From contig CALVNL010000002.1 of the NCBI GenBank assembly GCA_944349655.1, forward strand, positions 69,721 through 124,143: a stretch of DNA of 54,423 nucleotides, in the 5' to 3' direction. The translations under genes and the position numbers were made by a program. The notes beneath the pieces were generated by a model that ran no database searches, was not told the DNA's origin, and saw only the letters and a list, made by a program, of their open reading frames with translations. Source of the stretch: an uncultured Clostridia bacterium. Its GTDB lineage: Bacteria; Bacillota; Clostridia; Christensenellales; DTU072. Shown here one piece after another: positions 26,756 through 35,952 of the stretch (within the stretch, counting starts at the first letter, position 1; every line of letters starts with the position of its first letter).

Positions 26756-27936
26756 TACAATCTCTCCGCTATGGCTTTGAGGAAGTCTTCGCTGTTGACG
26801 GCGGTAGCTTTTCCGTCGAAAATACCCACGAGGTCTTTGGTCATAACGCCGCTTTCGATAGTGTCTATCGACGCTTTTTCCAGTCTGTCGGCAAAGTCTT
26901 CGAGGTCTTTCAGTCCGTCCAGCTGAGCTCTTTTTCTCAACGCGCCCGTCCAGGCAAAAATAGTAGCCATGGAATTGGTGGAAGTTTCTTCTCCGTTCAA
27001 ATACTTATAGTAATGACGGGTAACGGTGCCGTGCGCCGCTTCGTATTCGTATTTTCCGTCGGGAGAAACCAGTACCGAAGTCATCATCGCAAGCGAACCG
27101 AAAGCCGTTGCAACCATATCGCTCATTACGTCGCCGTCATAATTTTTGCAAGCCCAGATCATACCGCCCGAAGACTTGACTACTCTCGCCACTGCGTCGT
27201 CTATCAGAGTATAGAAATATTCTATCCCCGCTTTTTCGAATTTTTCCTTATATTCGGTTTCGTAAATTTCGCGGAAAATATCCTTGAAACGGTGGTCGTA
27301 AATTTTGCTTATGGTATCCTTGGTCGAGAACCATAAATCCTTTTTCACGTCGAGAGCGTAATTCATGCAGCTGCGGGCAAAACTTCTTATGCTTGCGTCG
27401 GTGTTGTGCATAGTCTGAATAATTCCCGCCGACTTGAAATCGAATATGGTTTTTCTCGTGCCATCGGGCAAAACGAATTCCGCTTTCCCCGGTCCTTCGA
27501 CGTAGGCCTCCACTCCGCTGTAAACGTCGCCGTAAGCGTGACGAGCTATGGTGATGGGCTTGGTCCAGCTCGGAATCAGCACTTTAATCCCTTTTGCAAG
27601 TATCGGCGCGCGGAAAACAGTCCCGTCCAACATGGAACGAATGGTTCCGTTGGGGCTTTTCCACATAGTGGAAAGATTATATTCGGTAACGCGTTGAGCA
27701 TTGGGCGTGATAGTAGCGCATTTAACGCCCACTCCGTATTTTTTTATCGCCTCGGCGCCCTCCACCGTTACTTTGTCTTTGGTAGCTTCACGGTTTTTAA
27801 GTCCGAGGTCGTAATATTCGGTTTTCAGTTCCACATGAGGCAGAATAAGTATGTCTTTTATCTTCTGCCAAAGTATTCTGGTCATTTCGTCCCCGTCCAT
27901 TTCCACAAGCGGAGTCGTCATTCTTATTTTGCTCAT
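26755..27936 (-). CDS. icd: NADP-dependent isocitrate dehydrogenase (eukaryote-like type II)
   Basis: The enzyme converts isocitrate to 2-oxoglutarate with NADPH formation. At 393 residues, with '[13 protein letters not shown]', '[38 protein letters not shown]', '[20 protein letters not shown]' and '[33 protein letters not shown]', it belongs to the homodimeric class shared with eukaryotic cytosolic and mitochondrial NADP-IDH, not the E. coli Icd class. GGAGG precedes the ATG. It lies two bases after folA. No citrate synthase or aconitase is nearby; in such anaerobes it probably supplies 2-oxoglutarate for glutamate and NADPH. Confidence 0.96.
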   Translation of the reverse strand: MSKIRMTTPLVEMDGDEMTRILWQKIKDILILPHVELKTEYYDLGLKNREATKDKVTVEGAEAIKKYGVGVKCATITPNAQRVTEYNLSTMWKSPNGTIRSMLDGTVFRAPILAKGIKVLIPSWTKPITIARHAYGDVYSGVEAYVEGPGKAEFVLPDGTRKTIFDFKSAGIIQTMHNTDASIRSFARSCMNYALDVKKDLWFSTKDTISKIYDHRFKDIFREIYETEYKEKFEKAGIEYFYTLIDDAVARVVKSSGGMIWACKNYDGDVMSDMVATAFGSLAMMTSVLVSPDGKYEYEAAHGTVTRHYYKYLNGEETSTNSMATIFAWTGALRKRAQLDGLKDLEDFADRLEKASIDTIESGVMTKDLVGIFDGKATAVNSEDFLKAIAERL

Positions 27937-27938
27937 TT

Positions 27939-28451
27939 CTATTTACCTCCGAAAAAATCAAGTACGTTGTCGTTTTCGTATTCGCAGAAAATTATTTCGT
28001 AACCGTTGTCGTTCGTCTTTTCCGATTGCCCGACAAGCCGCCACCCGGGAAGTTCGTCCAGATTTTCGTAAAAAACGGTAGCTCCGCCGTCTGCGTCCAC
28101 TTTGGTCACGTAAACCTTGTCGCAATAGGGAAGCATGGTCCGATAAAACATAGCGCCCCCCACTACGAAAATATCTTCTTCCCTATATGCCGATAAAACG
28201 GTTTTCAGTTCCTCGAGACTTTCGCATATCACGCAGTCGTCCCTCTTTTCTCCGCCGGGATACAATACCACGTTGGTGCGGTTGGGTAAAGGCTTCCCTT
28301 GCGGAAAACTTTTCAGCGTGTTGCTGCCCATAACGATAACTTTTCCCGTAGTCGTCCTGCGAAAGAATTTCATATCTTCGGACAGGCGGAACAATAAATC
28401 GTTGTTCTTGCCTATTCCCCATTTTTTATCCACCGCTACAATAGCTTTCAT
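27939..28451 (-). CDS. folA: Dihydrofolate reductase
   Basis: DHFR reduces dihydrofolate to tetrahydrofolate with NADPH. The 170 residues include '[48 protein letters not shown]', with the acidic substrate-binding position in 'SEDMKFF', and '[25 protein letters not shown]'. AAAGGA lies upstream of the ATG. It sits 29 nt downstream of thyA, its functional partner: ThyA generates the dihydrofolate that FolA recycles. Confidence 0.97.
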   Translation of the reverse strand: MKAIVAVDKKWGIGKNNDLLFRLSEDMKFFRRTTTGKVIVMGSNTLKSFPQGKPLPNRTNVVLYPGGEKRDDCVICESLEELKTVLSAYREEDIFVVGGAMFYRTMLPYCDKVYVTKVDADGGATVFYENLDELPGWRLVGQSEKTNDNGYEIIFCEYENDNVLDFFGGK

Positions 28452-28480
28452 ACGATTTTCCTTTATGTTAAAATTCCCCG

Positions 28481-29311
28481 TTAAATCGCCACGGGCAGTT
28501 TCTGTCCGAGAAGAGTGTAATTGTAATCAACCAGTTCGAAGTCGTCCACCGTGAATTTATAAAAATCCTTTACGTCGGGATTCATAATGAGTTTCGGGGC
28601 TTCGTAAACGGGGTTCTGCAACACTTTTTCCACCACGGGGATATGCCTGTCGTATATGTGCGCGTCGCTGATGACGTGGATAAGTTCCCCCGCCTCCAGT
28701 CCGCTTACCTGAGCAAACATCTTCAGAAGCACCGCATACTGCACCACGTTCCAGTTGTTGGCTACCAGCATATCGTTGCTGCGCTGATTGAGAATACCGT
28801 TCAAAATCTTTCCGCTTACGTTGAAGGTCATGGAATACGCGCAAGGATAAAGGTTCATTTCGTGAAGGTCGGCAAAGTTATAGATATTAGTCAGTATCCT
28901 TCTGCTCTGAGGATTGTTTTTCAGATCGAAAAGCACCCTGTCTACCTGATCGAACTCCCCTTCCTTATAAACGTGTTTCTGCGCAAGCTGATAGCCGTAC
29001 GCCTTGCCTATAGAACCGCTTTCGTCTGCCCACGAGTCCCATATATGGCTGTTCAAATCGTGTATATTGTTGCTCTTTTTTTGCCATATCCATAGAATTT
29101 CGTCCACAGCCGCGCGGAAATTGGTTTTTCTCAAAGTGAGTATGGGAAACTCCTTCCTTAAATCGTAACGGTTGACTACACCGAATTTCTTAATCGTATG
29201 AGCGGGAGTCCCGTCTTCCCATTTCGGGCGGACTTCGAGTTCGTCGTCACGATAACCGTTGCTCAATATATCCGTCATATTTTCGATAAAAATCTTATCC
29301 GCTAAACTCAT
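28481..29311 (-). CDS. thyA: Thymidylate synthase ThyA
   Basis: ThyA methylates dUMP to dTMP using methylenetetrahydrofolate. The active-site cysteine is C157 in 'LYPCAYSMTF', and 'QRSNDMLVANNWNVVQYAVLLKMFAQVSGLEAGELIHVISDAHIYDRH' carries the conserved nucleotide-binding and folate residues. The 276-residue length fits the family. GGAGG precedes the ATG. It heads the operon; a possible promoter (TTGACA at 29368-29373, 18 nt, TAATGT at 29344-29349, minus strand) has a poor -10, so promoter placement is uncertain. Confidence 0.97.
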   Translation of the reverse strand: MSLADKIFIENMTDILSNGYRDDELEVRPKWEDGTPAHTIKKFGVVNRYDLRKEFPILTLRKTNFRAAVDEILWIWQKKSNNIHDLNSHIWDSWADESGSIGKAYGYQLAQKHVYKEGEFDQVDRVLFDLKNNPQSRRILTNIYNFADLHEMNLYPCAYSMTFNVSGKILNGILNQRSNDMLVANNWNVVQYAVLLKMFAQVSGLEAGELIHVISDAHIYDRHIPVVEKVLQNPVYEAPKLIMNPDVKDFYKFTVDDFELVDYNYTLLGQKLPVAI

Positions 29312-29437
29312 ATTGTCCTCCGAAAAAAACTTTTATAGTTAATACATTACTCCAAAATGCCTTTTAATGTCAAGGATTTCCTTCCCGAAGGCGACAAAGC
29401 GGGGACTTTTTTTGACAATATTCTTACCCCGCAGGAA

Positions 29438-29466
29438 TTTACTTTAGAGAGGTATTATGATATAAT
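29438..29466 (+). promoter_or_regulatory. Sigma-A promoter of the helicase gene
   Basis: TTTACT (29438-29443), a 17-nt spacer and TATAAT (29461-29466) lie about 54 nt before the TTG start, leaving a leader of about 47 nt. Confidence 0.7.
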
Positions 29467-29519
29467 ATATGGGAATTGTATTTATAGTCGGATAAGACCC
29501 GTCGGGAGGAGAAAAACCT

Positions 29520-32500
29520 TTGCAACAAATCTACAAGAAATATAAAGAACGTTTTATAGAAATAAGCGGCAGAAACCGCAGTCTTTTTACAAAAAATATA
29601 GTAAAAAAATACACCTATGACCTCGGCGCAGTCCTCGAACATCTGGACGTGGACGAATTCCTCGCTTTCTTGTGGCAACGTAAATCTTCTTTTACGATAA
29701 TGAGCGACAAAATAAGCAAGAAGATGGCCAAGCAGGAGAGCAAATTAGCGGAAGCGGCAAAAGAAGAGGGCGAAACCGTCAGAGCAAAAAGCGACAACAC
29801 CATCCTTACGAGGAACATCGCCGACCTCAAATACCTCAAACGCGAAGTGGAAGATATTCAGAAGGAAACCGGTAAATACGACTTGTTTATCGGTTATCCT
29901 TACATTTTCGGAAAAATAGGACAGGATATACAGCTGAAAGCCCCGCTTTTACTCTTTCCCGTCACTATGGAAACGGAAAAGGATACCGTGGTTTTGCGTC
30001 ACGTTCCAAATCAGCCCGTTACCGTAAACAAAAGTTTCGTTCTTGCCTACTGCAAGGAACACGGTATAAAAAACGACAATATCCTGCAGGAATTCGATCC
30101 TCTGAACGACGACACCTTCGCTACCGTTTACGACGTTGTAGACTATCTCAACAACGCCGGATTCAAAATAAAATACGTAAAACGCAAAGGGATAGTTTCC
30201 TTCGACCCCGTCAAGGAAATCAAAACCGAAGATCTGGAAATTAAAAATATGGCGGTTTTAGGCCGTTTCCCTCTCGCCAATCCTATCTACAACGACTACC
30301 TACTGTTGGAAAAGAACAATCTTTCCACTCCGAGTATAGATTTGCTGTTGCAGGGAAAAAGTCAGAAAGAACGCAGAAAAAACCGCACTCCCATAACTTA
30401 TACCATAAACGACCTCGATTACGCGCAGGAAAACGCTATCGAGAAAATCAACAACTGCTCCAACCTCGTTATCTACGGACCTCCGGGAACCGGTAAATCC
30501 CAGACCATAGTCAACATAATAAGCGACGCCCTCTGCAAAAACCGCAGAGTACTCGTCGTCAGCCAGAAACAGGCTGCGTTGGACGTCGTATTTTCCAGGT
30601 TAGGAAAACTGAATGCCAAAGCTATGCTTATTCCCGACCCCGAAAAGGATAAAATCGCCTTTTTCGACCGTATCAAGCAGATGCATAAACAGATTCTGCA
30701 CGACGATTACGACGCCAATCAGAAACGTTATCAGACGTACGAATTCAATATAAATAAAGAAATAGCCACCCTCGAAAGTATTTCCGACACGCTTTTCACC
30801 AAAACCGACTTCGGACTTACTTTGCAGGAAATGTATGCTCAAAGCTACAATATCGGAAAGGATACAAAGGACTATAAACTTTATACCGAACTTCTGAAAA
30901 CCGATATAATCGAGCGTACTTATCAGCCGCTTTACGACGATTTGAAGTATATTTCCGATAAAAATATACCTAAACTGTACGTTAATCGCGAGGAAATGAT
31001 TAAGCAAAACCCGATGATAACGCATATCCGCGACGACCTCGATATGCATCGGTTGAAGGAAGCGCACGCCTTTTTGGGTAAACTTATAAATTCCGAAAAA
31101 CCGCCTTTCGATTTTTCCAGATACCCCAACAGCCGTTATCTGACCACTTTTTACCTGGAAAAAGCCGCCACAAACCGTCCCGATCTTGCCCGCATAGCGG
31201 ATATGATTACCAAAATTCAGCACCCCGCCCTCGCCAACTGGACGGCGATAAGTCTTTTTCCCGTATTCTGGCCCGTTTATCCTTTCCTGCGATACAAATA
31301 CACCCGCTTGCGCAAGGATATAGAAATCGACCTCAACGTGGCTTTAAAGGGATTGACCGATTACGAAAAACAGTTCACCATTCTGCAAACCGTCCTCGAC
31401 GACCAAGGTTATGCTCTGGCTATGGGCGGTATCCTTAACGGTAACTACGCTCTTTTACGCAATCTTTCCGACGCTTTGGAAAATTACGTTACCATCAGAG
31501 ATATGAACAAATCCATCGCCGACCTCAGCGACGAAATAAAAGAAATACTGGATTTCGCTTACGAAAATTCCACTAAAACTCTTCGCGACTTCAACGCCGT
31601 ACTCGGTAAAGTCCTGCCTATGCGCATTTACCACGAAATTATCCGTAACGACGCCTATATCGAAAGCAAACTTTCCAAAACAGTCGGTTTCGACAGTATG
31701 CGTGAACGCATTCTTAAACTTAAAGCCGATCAGAGAGAACTCACCAAGTCGCTGGCTATGGATAAATTCGCTATAGATTATCTCAATTACTACGACAACA
31801 GTCCCGACGCAAAGGATTATCTGTATCAGATACAAAAACAACGCGCGCTTTGGCCTATCCGCAGAATGATGGAATATTTCGACGAATTCTTATTCCGTCT
31901 TTTCCCCTGCTGGCTCCTTTCTCCGCAGACCGTCAGCACCATTTTCCCCTTGAAAAGAGGTATGTTCGACCTGGTGGTTTTCGACGAAGCCAGTCAGATG
32001 TTTATAGAAAACGCTCTGCCCACCATTTACAGAGGCAAAAATATAGTAGTCGCCGGCGACAGCAAACAACTTCGTCCTTCCTCGGGCTTTGTAAAACGTT
32101 ATCAGGCAGACGACAGCTTCGACGCGAATATGGACCTCTCCACGCAGGCGGCGCTGGAAGTGGAATCCTTGCTGGATCTTGCTACGGCAAAATACACTCC
32201 CGTTAATCTCGTTTACCACTACAGGAGCAGTTTTTCCGAACTTATCGACTTCAGCAATATGGCGTTTTACGAAAACAAACTTCAGATTGCACCCAATATT
32301 ACCATAGACAAAGCCCATCCGCCCATTGAACGTATAAAAGTAAGAGGAATATGGCAAAATCGTCACAACCACGAAGAAGCCGTTGCCGTCGTTAAACTCG
32401 TGCGTTCCATTTTCCGTGAAAGAGAATACAACGAAAGCATAGGTATCGTCACTTTCAACAACGAACAAAAAGAGTATATCGAAGATATGCTCGACGCCGA

Positions 32501-33266
32501 AGCCGATAAAGTATCGGTATTCCGCAGACAGCTTTACAACGAACAGAACCGCATCGAAGACGGCGAAAACCGTTCCATTTTCGTCAAGAACCTCGAAAAC
32601 GTTCAGGGCGACGAACGCGATATCATAATTTTCAGCATAGGCTACGCCAAAAACGACCTCGACAGAGTGGTGGCGCAATTCGGTTCGCTTTCGATGGAAG
32701 GCGGCGAAAACCGTCTTAACGTGGCGATAACCCGCGCCAAGAAAAAAATATACGTCGTCACCAGCATCGAACCCGAAGAACTGGACAAAGTGGAAACCAC
32801 CAAAAACAACGGACCCAAACTTCTCAAAAAATATCTCCAGTACGTCCGTGCGGTAAGTTCCGGCAAACAGGAGGAGGTCAGAAAAATACTTTCTACCTTC
32901 GACTCTCATCCCCTGCCCGATATGCCTGCGGGAGCTTATGAAGACCAGATTAAAGAAGGCCTGGAAGAAATGGGTTATAAAGTTTACACCAACCTCGGTA
33001 ATACCTATTACAAACTTTCTCTCGGCGTTTACGACGAGGAATTCGGACGTTTCGTCCTCGGGATTGAATGCGATTATCAGGCTTACCGCTCCAGTGACAG
33101 CGTACTGGAACGCGACGTTTACAGAATTAAATTCCTGGAAAGCCGCGGGTGGCGTATCGTAAGAGTATGGTCGAGAGACTGGTGGACCTCCCGTAAAAAG
33201 GTTTTGGAAAACCTCTCGGCAATCATTGAAAAAGAAAAAGAACGGCTCCGCAAGAATGCGTCCTGA
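29520..33266 (+). CDS. SF1 (UPF1/Dna2-like) helicase with DUF4011-like N-terminus and C-terminal restriction-endonuclease-like domain
   Basis: The 1248-residue protein starts with TTG behind GGGAGGAG. The N-terminus 'RFIEISGRNRSLF' resembles the DUF4011 signature. The SF1 motifs are split: Walker A 'GPPGTGKSQT' (about 320-329), then about 490 residues of largely helical insertion with a short hydrophobic patch near 580-590, then motif II 'VFDEASQM' (about 820-827), motif III 'VVAGDSKQLRPS', 'NVQGDERDIIIFSIGY' (about 1026) and motif VI 'NVAITRAKKKIYV' (about 1066). Residues about 1134-1248 resemble a Vsr/DUF559 nuclease: 'YEDQIKEGLEEMGYKV', 'LGIECDYQAYRSSDSVLERDVYRIKFLESRGWRIVRVWSRDWW'. This architecture occurs among anti-phage and genome-maintenance proteins. 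It stands alone, flanked by its own promoter and terminator, without partner genes, so defence is an inference. Confidence 0.88.
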   Translation: MQQIYKKYKERFIEISGRNRSLFTKNIVKKYTYDLGAVLEHLDVDEFLAFLWQRKSSFTIMSDKISKKMAKQESKLAEAAKEEGETVRAKSDNTILTRNIADLKYLKREVEDIQKETGKYDLFIGYPYIFGKIGQDIQLKAPLLLFPVTMETEKDTVVLRHVPNQPVTVNKSFVLAYCKEHGIKNDNILQEFDPLNDDTFATVYDVVDYLNNAGFKIKYVKRKGIVSFDPVKEIKTEDLEIKNMAVLGRFPLANPIYNDYLLLEKNNLSTPSIDLLLQGKSQKERRKNRTPITYTINDLDYAQENAIEKINNCSNLVIYGPPGTGKSQTIVNIISDALCKNRRVLVVSQKQAALDVVFSRLGKLNAKAMLIPDPEKDKIAFFDRIKQMHKQILHDDYDANQKRYQTYEFNINKEIATLESISDTLFTKTDFGLTLQEMYAQSYNIGKDTKDYKLYTELLKTDIIERTYQPLYDDLKYISDKNIPKLYVNREEMIKQNPMITHIRDDLDMHRLKEAHAFLGKLINSEKPPFDFSRYPNSRYLTTFYLEKAATNRPDLARIADMITKIQHPALANWTAISLFPVFWPVYPFLRYKYTRLRKDIEIDLNVALKGLTDYEKQFTILQTVLDDQGYALAMGGILNGNYALLRNLSDALENYVTIRDMNKSIADLSDEIKEILDFAYENSTKTLRDFNAVLGKVLPMRIYHEIIRNDAYIESKLSKTVGFDSMRERILKLKADQRELTKSLAMDKFAIDYLNYYDNSPDAKDYLYQIQKQRALWPIRRMMEYFDEFLFRLFPCWLLSPQTVSTIFPLKRGMFDLVVFDEASQMFIENALPTIYRGKNIVVAGDSKQLRPSSGFVKRYQADDSFDANMDLSTQAALEVESLLDLATAKYTPVNLVYHYRSSFSELIDFSNMAFYENKLQIAPNITIDKAHPPIERIKVRGIWQNRHNHEEAVAVVKLVRSIFREREYNESIGIVTFNNEQKEYIEDMLDAEADKVSVFRRQLYNEQNRIEDGENRSIFVKNLENVQGDERDIIIFSIGYAKNDLDRVVAQFGSLSMEGGENRLNVAITRAKKKIYVVTSIEPEELDKVETTKNNGPKLLKKYLQYVRAVSSGKQEEVRKILSTFDSHPLPDMPAGAYEDQIKEGLEEMGYKVYTNLGNTYYKLSLGVYDEEFGRFVLGIECDYQAYRSSDSVLERDVYRIKFLESRGWRIVRVWSRDWWTSRKKVLENLSAIIEKEKERLRKNAS

Positions 33267-33289
33267 CCGTTCCCTTCCCGATTTCCGTA

Positions 33290-33329
33290 GCGGAAAATCT
33301 TTTTATAAGGTTTTCCGCTTTTATTTTTT
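33290..33329 (+). terminator. Intrinsic terminator after the helicase gene
   Basis: GCGGAAAA (33290-33297) pairs with TTTTCCGC (33311-33318), followed on the plus strand by TTTTATTTTTT. The T-tract overlaps the last codons of the convergent ddl gene. Confidence 0.85.
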
Positions 33330-34421
33330 AAGCGGAAGCAGTTTTTTAGCTCCCTTTTCGGCGTAGTTCTTTAACACGTCGGAGGCGAAATCACACAACA
33401 AGCCGCGTTTCCTTTCAAATTCCGCTATTGCGCTTTCAACGGCGTTTTCCGCTACGTCGGCTATCTCCAGTCCCTCGCTCTTGAAAAGATAACAGGCCAG
33501 CGACCCGGGTACGGAATTTATTTCGTTTACGTAGAGTTTACCGTTTTCGTAAAGATAATCTATTCTTACCGGACCTTTCAATTCCAGCAAAAGATAAATT
33601 TCTTTACTGGTACGACGGATTCTTTCCCGAAGTTTTGCGTCGATTTTTGCGGGAATTTCCCTCTGTGAACCGTCGCTTCCTTCATATTTGTCGTAAAAAT
33701 CCATAAATTCGCTCTTGAACACGGGATGTTCCACTTCGCTTATCACCACGCCGTCTTTCGTGGAACAAACGGCGCAGTTATATTCTTCGAAATTTTCCAA
33801 AGCCCTCTCACACAGCACCTTCTCGTCGAATTGCGTGGAAAAAGCCAACCCTTTTTCCAGTTCCTCACGGTTTCGGACGTAAGATATGCCTACGCTGGAA
33901 CCGAGTCTTGCGGGCTTCAGAATAACGGGATAACCCAATTCTTCCACTTTCGAAACTTTTCCCCCTTTACGGTAAACCCTGTAGTTTACTACGGGAAAAC
34001 GGAATTTTTCCAGAAAATATTTTGTAAGCACTTTGTCCATACAAATGCCGCTCCCCACAGGGTCGGAAGAGGTATAAGGTATACCTACGGTCTCGAAATA
34101 TCCGCTTAAGCTTCCGTTTTCGCCCACGCCGCCGTGATTGCAGACCAAGACGCAGTCGATTTTATAATGAGCGTACCCGAAACGTTTTTTTACTGCCATC
34201 AGTCCGGGTCTGAAAGTGGTTTCCTTTAATTTCTTTATATCGAATTTTGCATAGAAGGAAACGTCTTTCAACGCCTCTCCCGTCCAGAAAAGTCCCTCTT
34301 TAAGATATACGGGATAGACCTGAAAACGGTTTTTTATCGCGTTATATACCGACAAAGCCGTTATGACGGAAATATCGTGTTCGCAACTCTCTCCACCGAA
34401 AACCAGCGCAAGCGTCTTCAA
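33321..34421 (-). CDS. ddl: D-alanine--D-alanine ligase
   Basis: Ddl is an ATP-grasp enzyme that joins two D-alanines for peptidoglycan precursors. The motifs are 'LVFGGESCEHDISVITA', 'HGGVGENGSLSGYFETVGIPYTSSD', 'PVILKPARLGSSVGI', 'GPVRIDYLYENGKLYVNEINSVPGSLACYLF', including the metal-binding acid and E-I-N segment. The 366-residue length is typical. The start is TTG, six bases after AGGAGG. It follows the Mur ligase gene by ten bases, so D-Ala-D-Ala synthesis and its addition to the precursor are encoded together. Confidence 0.96.
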   Translation of the reverse strand: MKTLALVFGGESCEHDISVITALSVYNAIKNRFQVYPVYLKEGLFWTGEALKDVSFYAKFDIKKLKETTFRPGLMAVKKRFGYAHYKIDCVLVCNHGGVGENGSLSGYFETVGIPYTSSDPVGSGICMDKVLTKYFLEKFRFPVVNYRVYRKGGKVSKVEELGYPVILKPARLGSSVGISYVRNREELEKGLAFSTQFDEKVLCERALENFEEYNCAVCSTKDGVVISEVEHPVFKSEFMDFYDKYEGSDGSQREIPAKIDAKLRERIRRTSKEIYLLLELKGPVRIDYLYENGKLYVNEINSVPGSLACYLFKSEGLEIADVAENAVESAIAEFERKRGLLCDFASDVLKNYAEKGAKKLLPLKK

Positions 34422-34431
34422 TCTTTACCTC

Positions 34432-35952
34432 CTAATACACGTCGGGTAAATCGTTCTGCAGGAACAGGACGTCGTCTTTTCGAAGAATTTTTCCGAATGC
34501 CGACTGAGCTTTCCGCAAATCGGAATATCGGTATATTTCTCCCGAAAATCCTCCCGCTCTCAATCCCGCTCCGACGGTTTTGGCGTTTCTGCCGCACAGA
34601 ATGACTGCGTCGGCGTGCGCGGAAAGATTCCGTCCGAGTTCGGTATTCAGCTTTCCGTTGTACCTGCCGCCTTCCACTATTCCCTGCGACAAAACCACTT
34701 TCCTGCCGGGAAACAAGTCGAGAACCTCCAACGCGCTCCTTACTCCGACTAAGTTCGAATTGTAGCTGTCGTCTAATATGTGTATGCCGTTGGCGTAAAT
34801 ATATTCCAGTCTGTGAGGAACGGGGGTAAGAGACTCTACTGCCGTCTTTATATCTTCGGCGCTCACCCCCATCTGTAACGCAAGAGCCGCGCATAATGTT
34901 ATATTTATAATGTTGTGTTTTCCTAAAAGCTTTGTTCGGATATCTATACTTCCGTTTTCATACACTATACGGAAACTACTCCCGTCTTTGGTAAGCTGTA
35001 CGTTGTCGGCATATACGTCGCCTTCCTTGTTACAACAGACCATTATTTTGCCGCCGCGATGTTCCCGATACATTTTAAGAGCGTACTTGTCGTTACAGTT
35101 GAACACGGAGATTTTTTTCGTGCCTTTCGACAATTCGCTTTTTTCCAAAAACACGTTGTGAAGAGACTTGAACGTCGCCAGATGTTGCGGACAAACTCCC
35201 GTCGTAATACTGTAATCGGGATGTATTTCCTTTGTAAGAAGCCTGATATCCCCTCTCCTTCTCGCGCCGGCTTCGGCTATAAAAACTTCTTCCCTGCCGC
35301 TCATCTTCTCTACCGTAAAAGCTATCCCCATAGGCGTGTTGAAATTGCCTTCGGTTGCTATAACCGAATATTTCCTTTCCAACATAGACGCAAGGATATT
35401 TTTACAGGCGGTTTTGCCGTAGCTTCCGGTTATCATAATTTTTATCGCGTGGCTTTCACGCAGTTTTTCCATTGCTTTGCGGAAAAAAATTCGATTTTTC
35501 TTTTCAAAATGCGGATTAGTAACGCTTAAAGCTAAAAACGTATATAAAGGACTGACTGCGACCGTTACGAAAACGCCGTAAAGATATCCGTTTCCCTTTA
35601 TTACCGCAACGCAAGACGCCAAAGACGCTAACGGCAATGCGAGCGTAACGTAAAAGGATGCTTTCGCCCTATCTGTAAATTTCAGTTTGGTACGGTAATT
35701 TTTTATAATCAGAATAAGAACGGCGGTCACGATACATTCGTAAAGCAGAACTATCGCTTCGTCGAGCACGGAATCCGATAACAACGCCCCGAAACAGACA
35801 TAGGGAGTTGCCAAAAGCAAATTAAGAAAAGAAAAAGCAACCCACCTTTTATTTATTTCGGTTTTGTAGTTTGCGTTTTGCGCCAGGCAAAGAAATCTTA
35901 ATTGCGTCACGGCGACCTGCGCCACGGCAATCAGTCCGATTATCCACTTCAT
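34432..35952 (-). CDS. Membrane-fused Mur ligase, probable MurF-type UDP-MurNAc-tripeptide:D-Ala-D-Ala ligase
   Basis: The 506-residue protein begins with about 150 residues of four or five membrane helices (roughly 3-25, 38-58, 65-84, 100-118 and 124-143) in place of the usual soluble MurF N-terminal domain. The central ligase domain follows with the P-loop 'ITGSYGKTACKN' at about 173, 'EAGARRRGDIRLLTKEIHPDYSITTGVCPQHLATF', 'NCND' and 'GKHNIINITLCAALALQMGV'. The C-terminal domain has the MurF-like 'ILDDSYNSNLVGVRSALEVLDLFPGRKVVLSQGIVEGG'. The adjacent ddl strongly suggests D-Ala-D-Ala addition, although a paralogue with another substrate is possible. ATG at 35952 is preferred over GTG at 35958. 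The first 104 nt overlap the alpha/beta hydrolase in another frame. Confidence 0.88.
   Translation of the reverse strand: MKWIIGLIAVAQVAVTQLRFLCLAQNANYKTEINKRWVAFSFLNLLLATPYVCFGALLSDSVLDEAIVLLYECIVTAVLILIIKNYRTKLKFTDRAKASFYVTLALPLASLASCVAVIKGNGYLYGVFVTVAVSPLYTFLALSVTNPHFEKKNRIFFRKAMEKLRESHAIKIMITGSYGKTACKNILASMLERKYSVIATEGNFNTPMGIAFTVEKMSGREEVFIAEAGARRRGDIRLLTKEIHPDYSITTGVCPQHLATFKSLHNVFLEKSELSKGTKKISVFNCNDKYALKMYREHRGGKIMVCCNKEGDVYADNVQLTKDGSSFRIVYENGSIDIRTKLLGKHNIINITLCAALALQMGVSAEDIKTAVESLTPVPHRLEYIYANGIHILDDSYNSNLVGVRSALEVLDLFPGRKVVLSQGIVEGGRYNGKLNTELGRNLSAHADAVILCGRNAKTVGAGLRAGGFSGEIYRYSDLRKAQSAFGKILRKDDVLFLQNDLPDVY

Noticed and set aside
29412-29417. TTGACA as a -35 box for the helicase
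   Set aside because: No -10 lies at a suitable distance; the TTTACT/TATAAT pair downstream fits better.
29357-29545. A 62-codon plus-strand frame before the helicase
   Set aside because: It spans the helicase promoter and ribosome binding site, lacks its own start signal and overlaps the helicase start.
31890-32909. A 339-codon frame antisense to the helicase gene
   Set aside because: It is a shadow of the helicase motifs region, with no start signal or domain.
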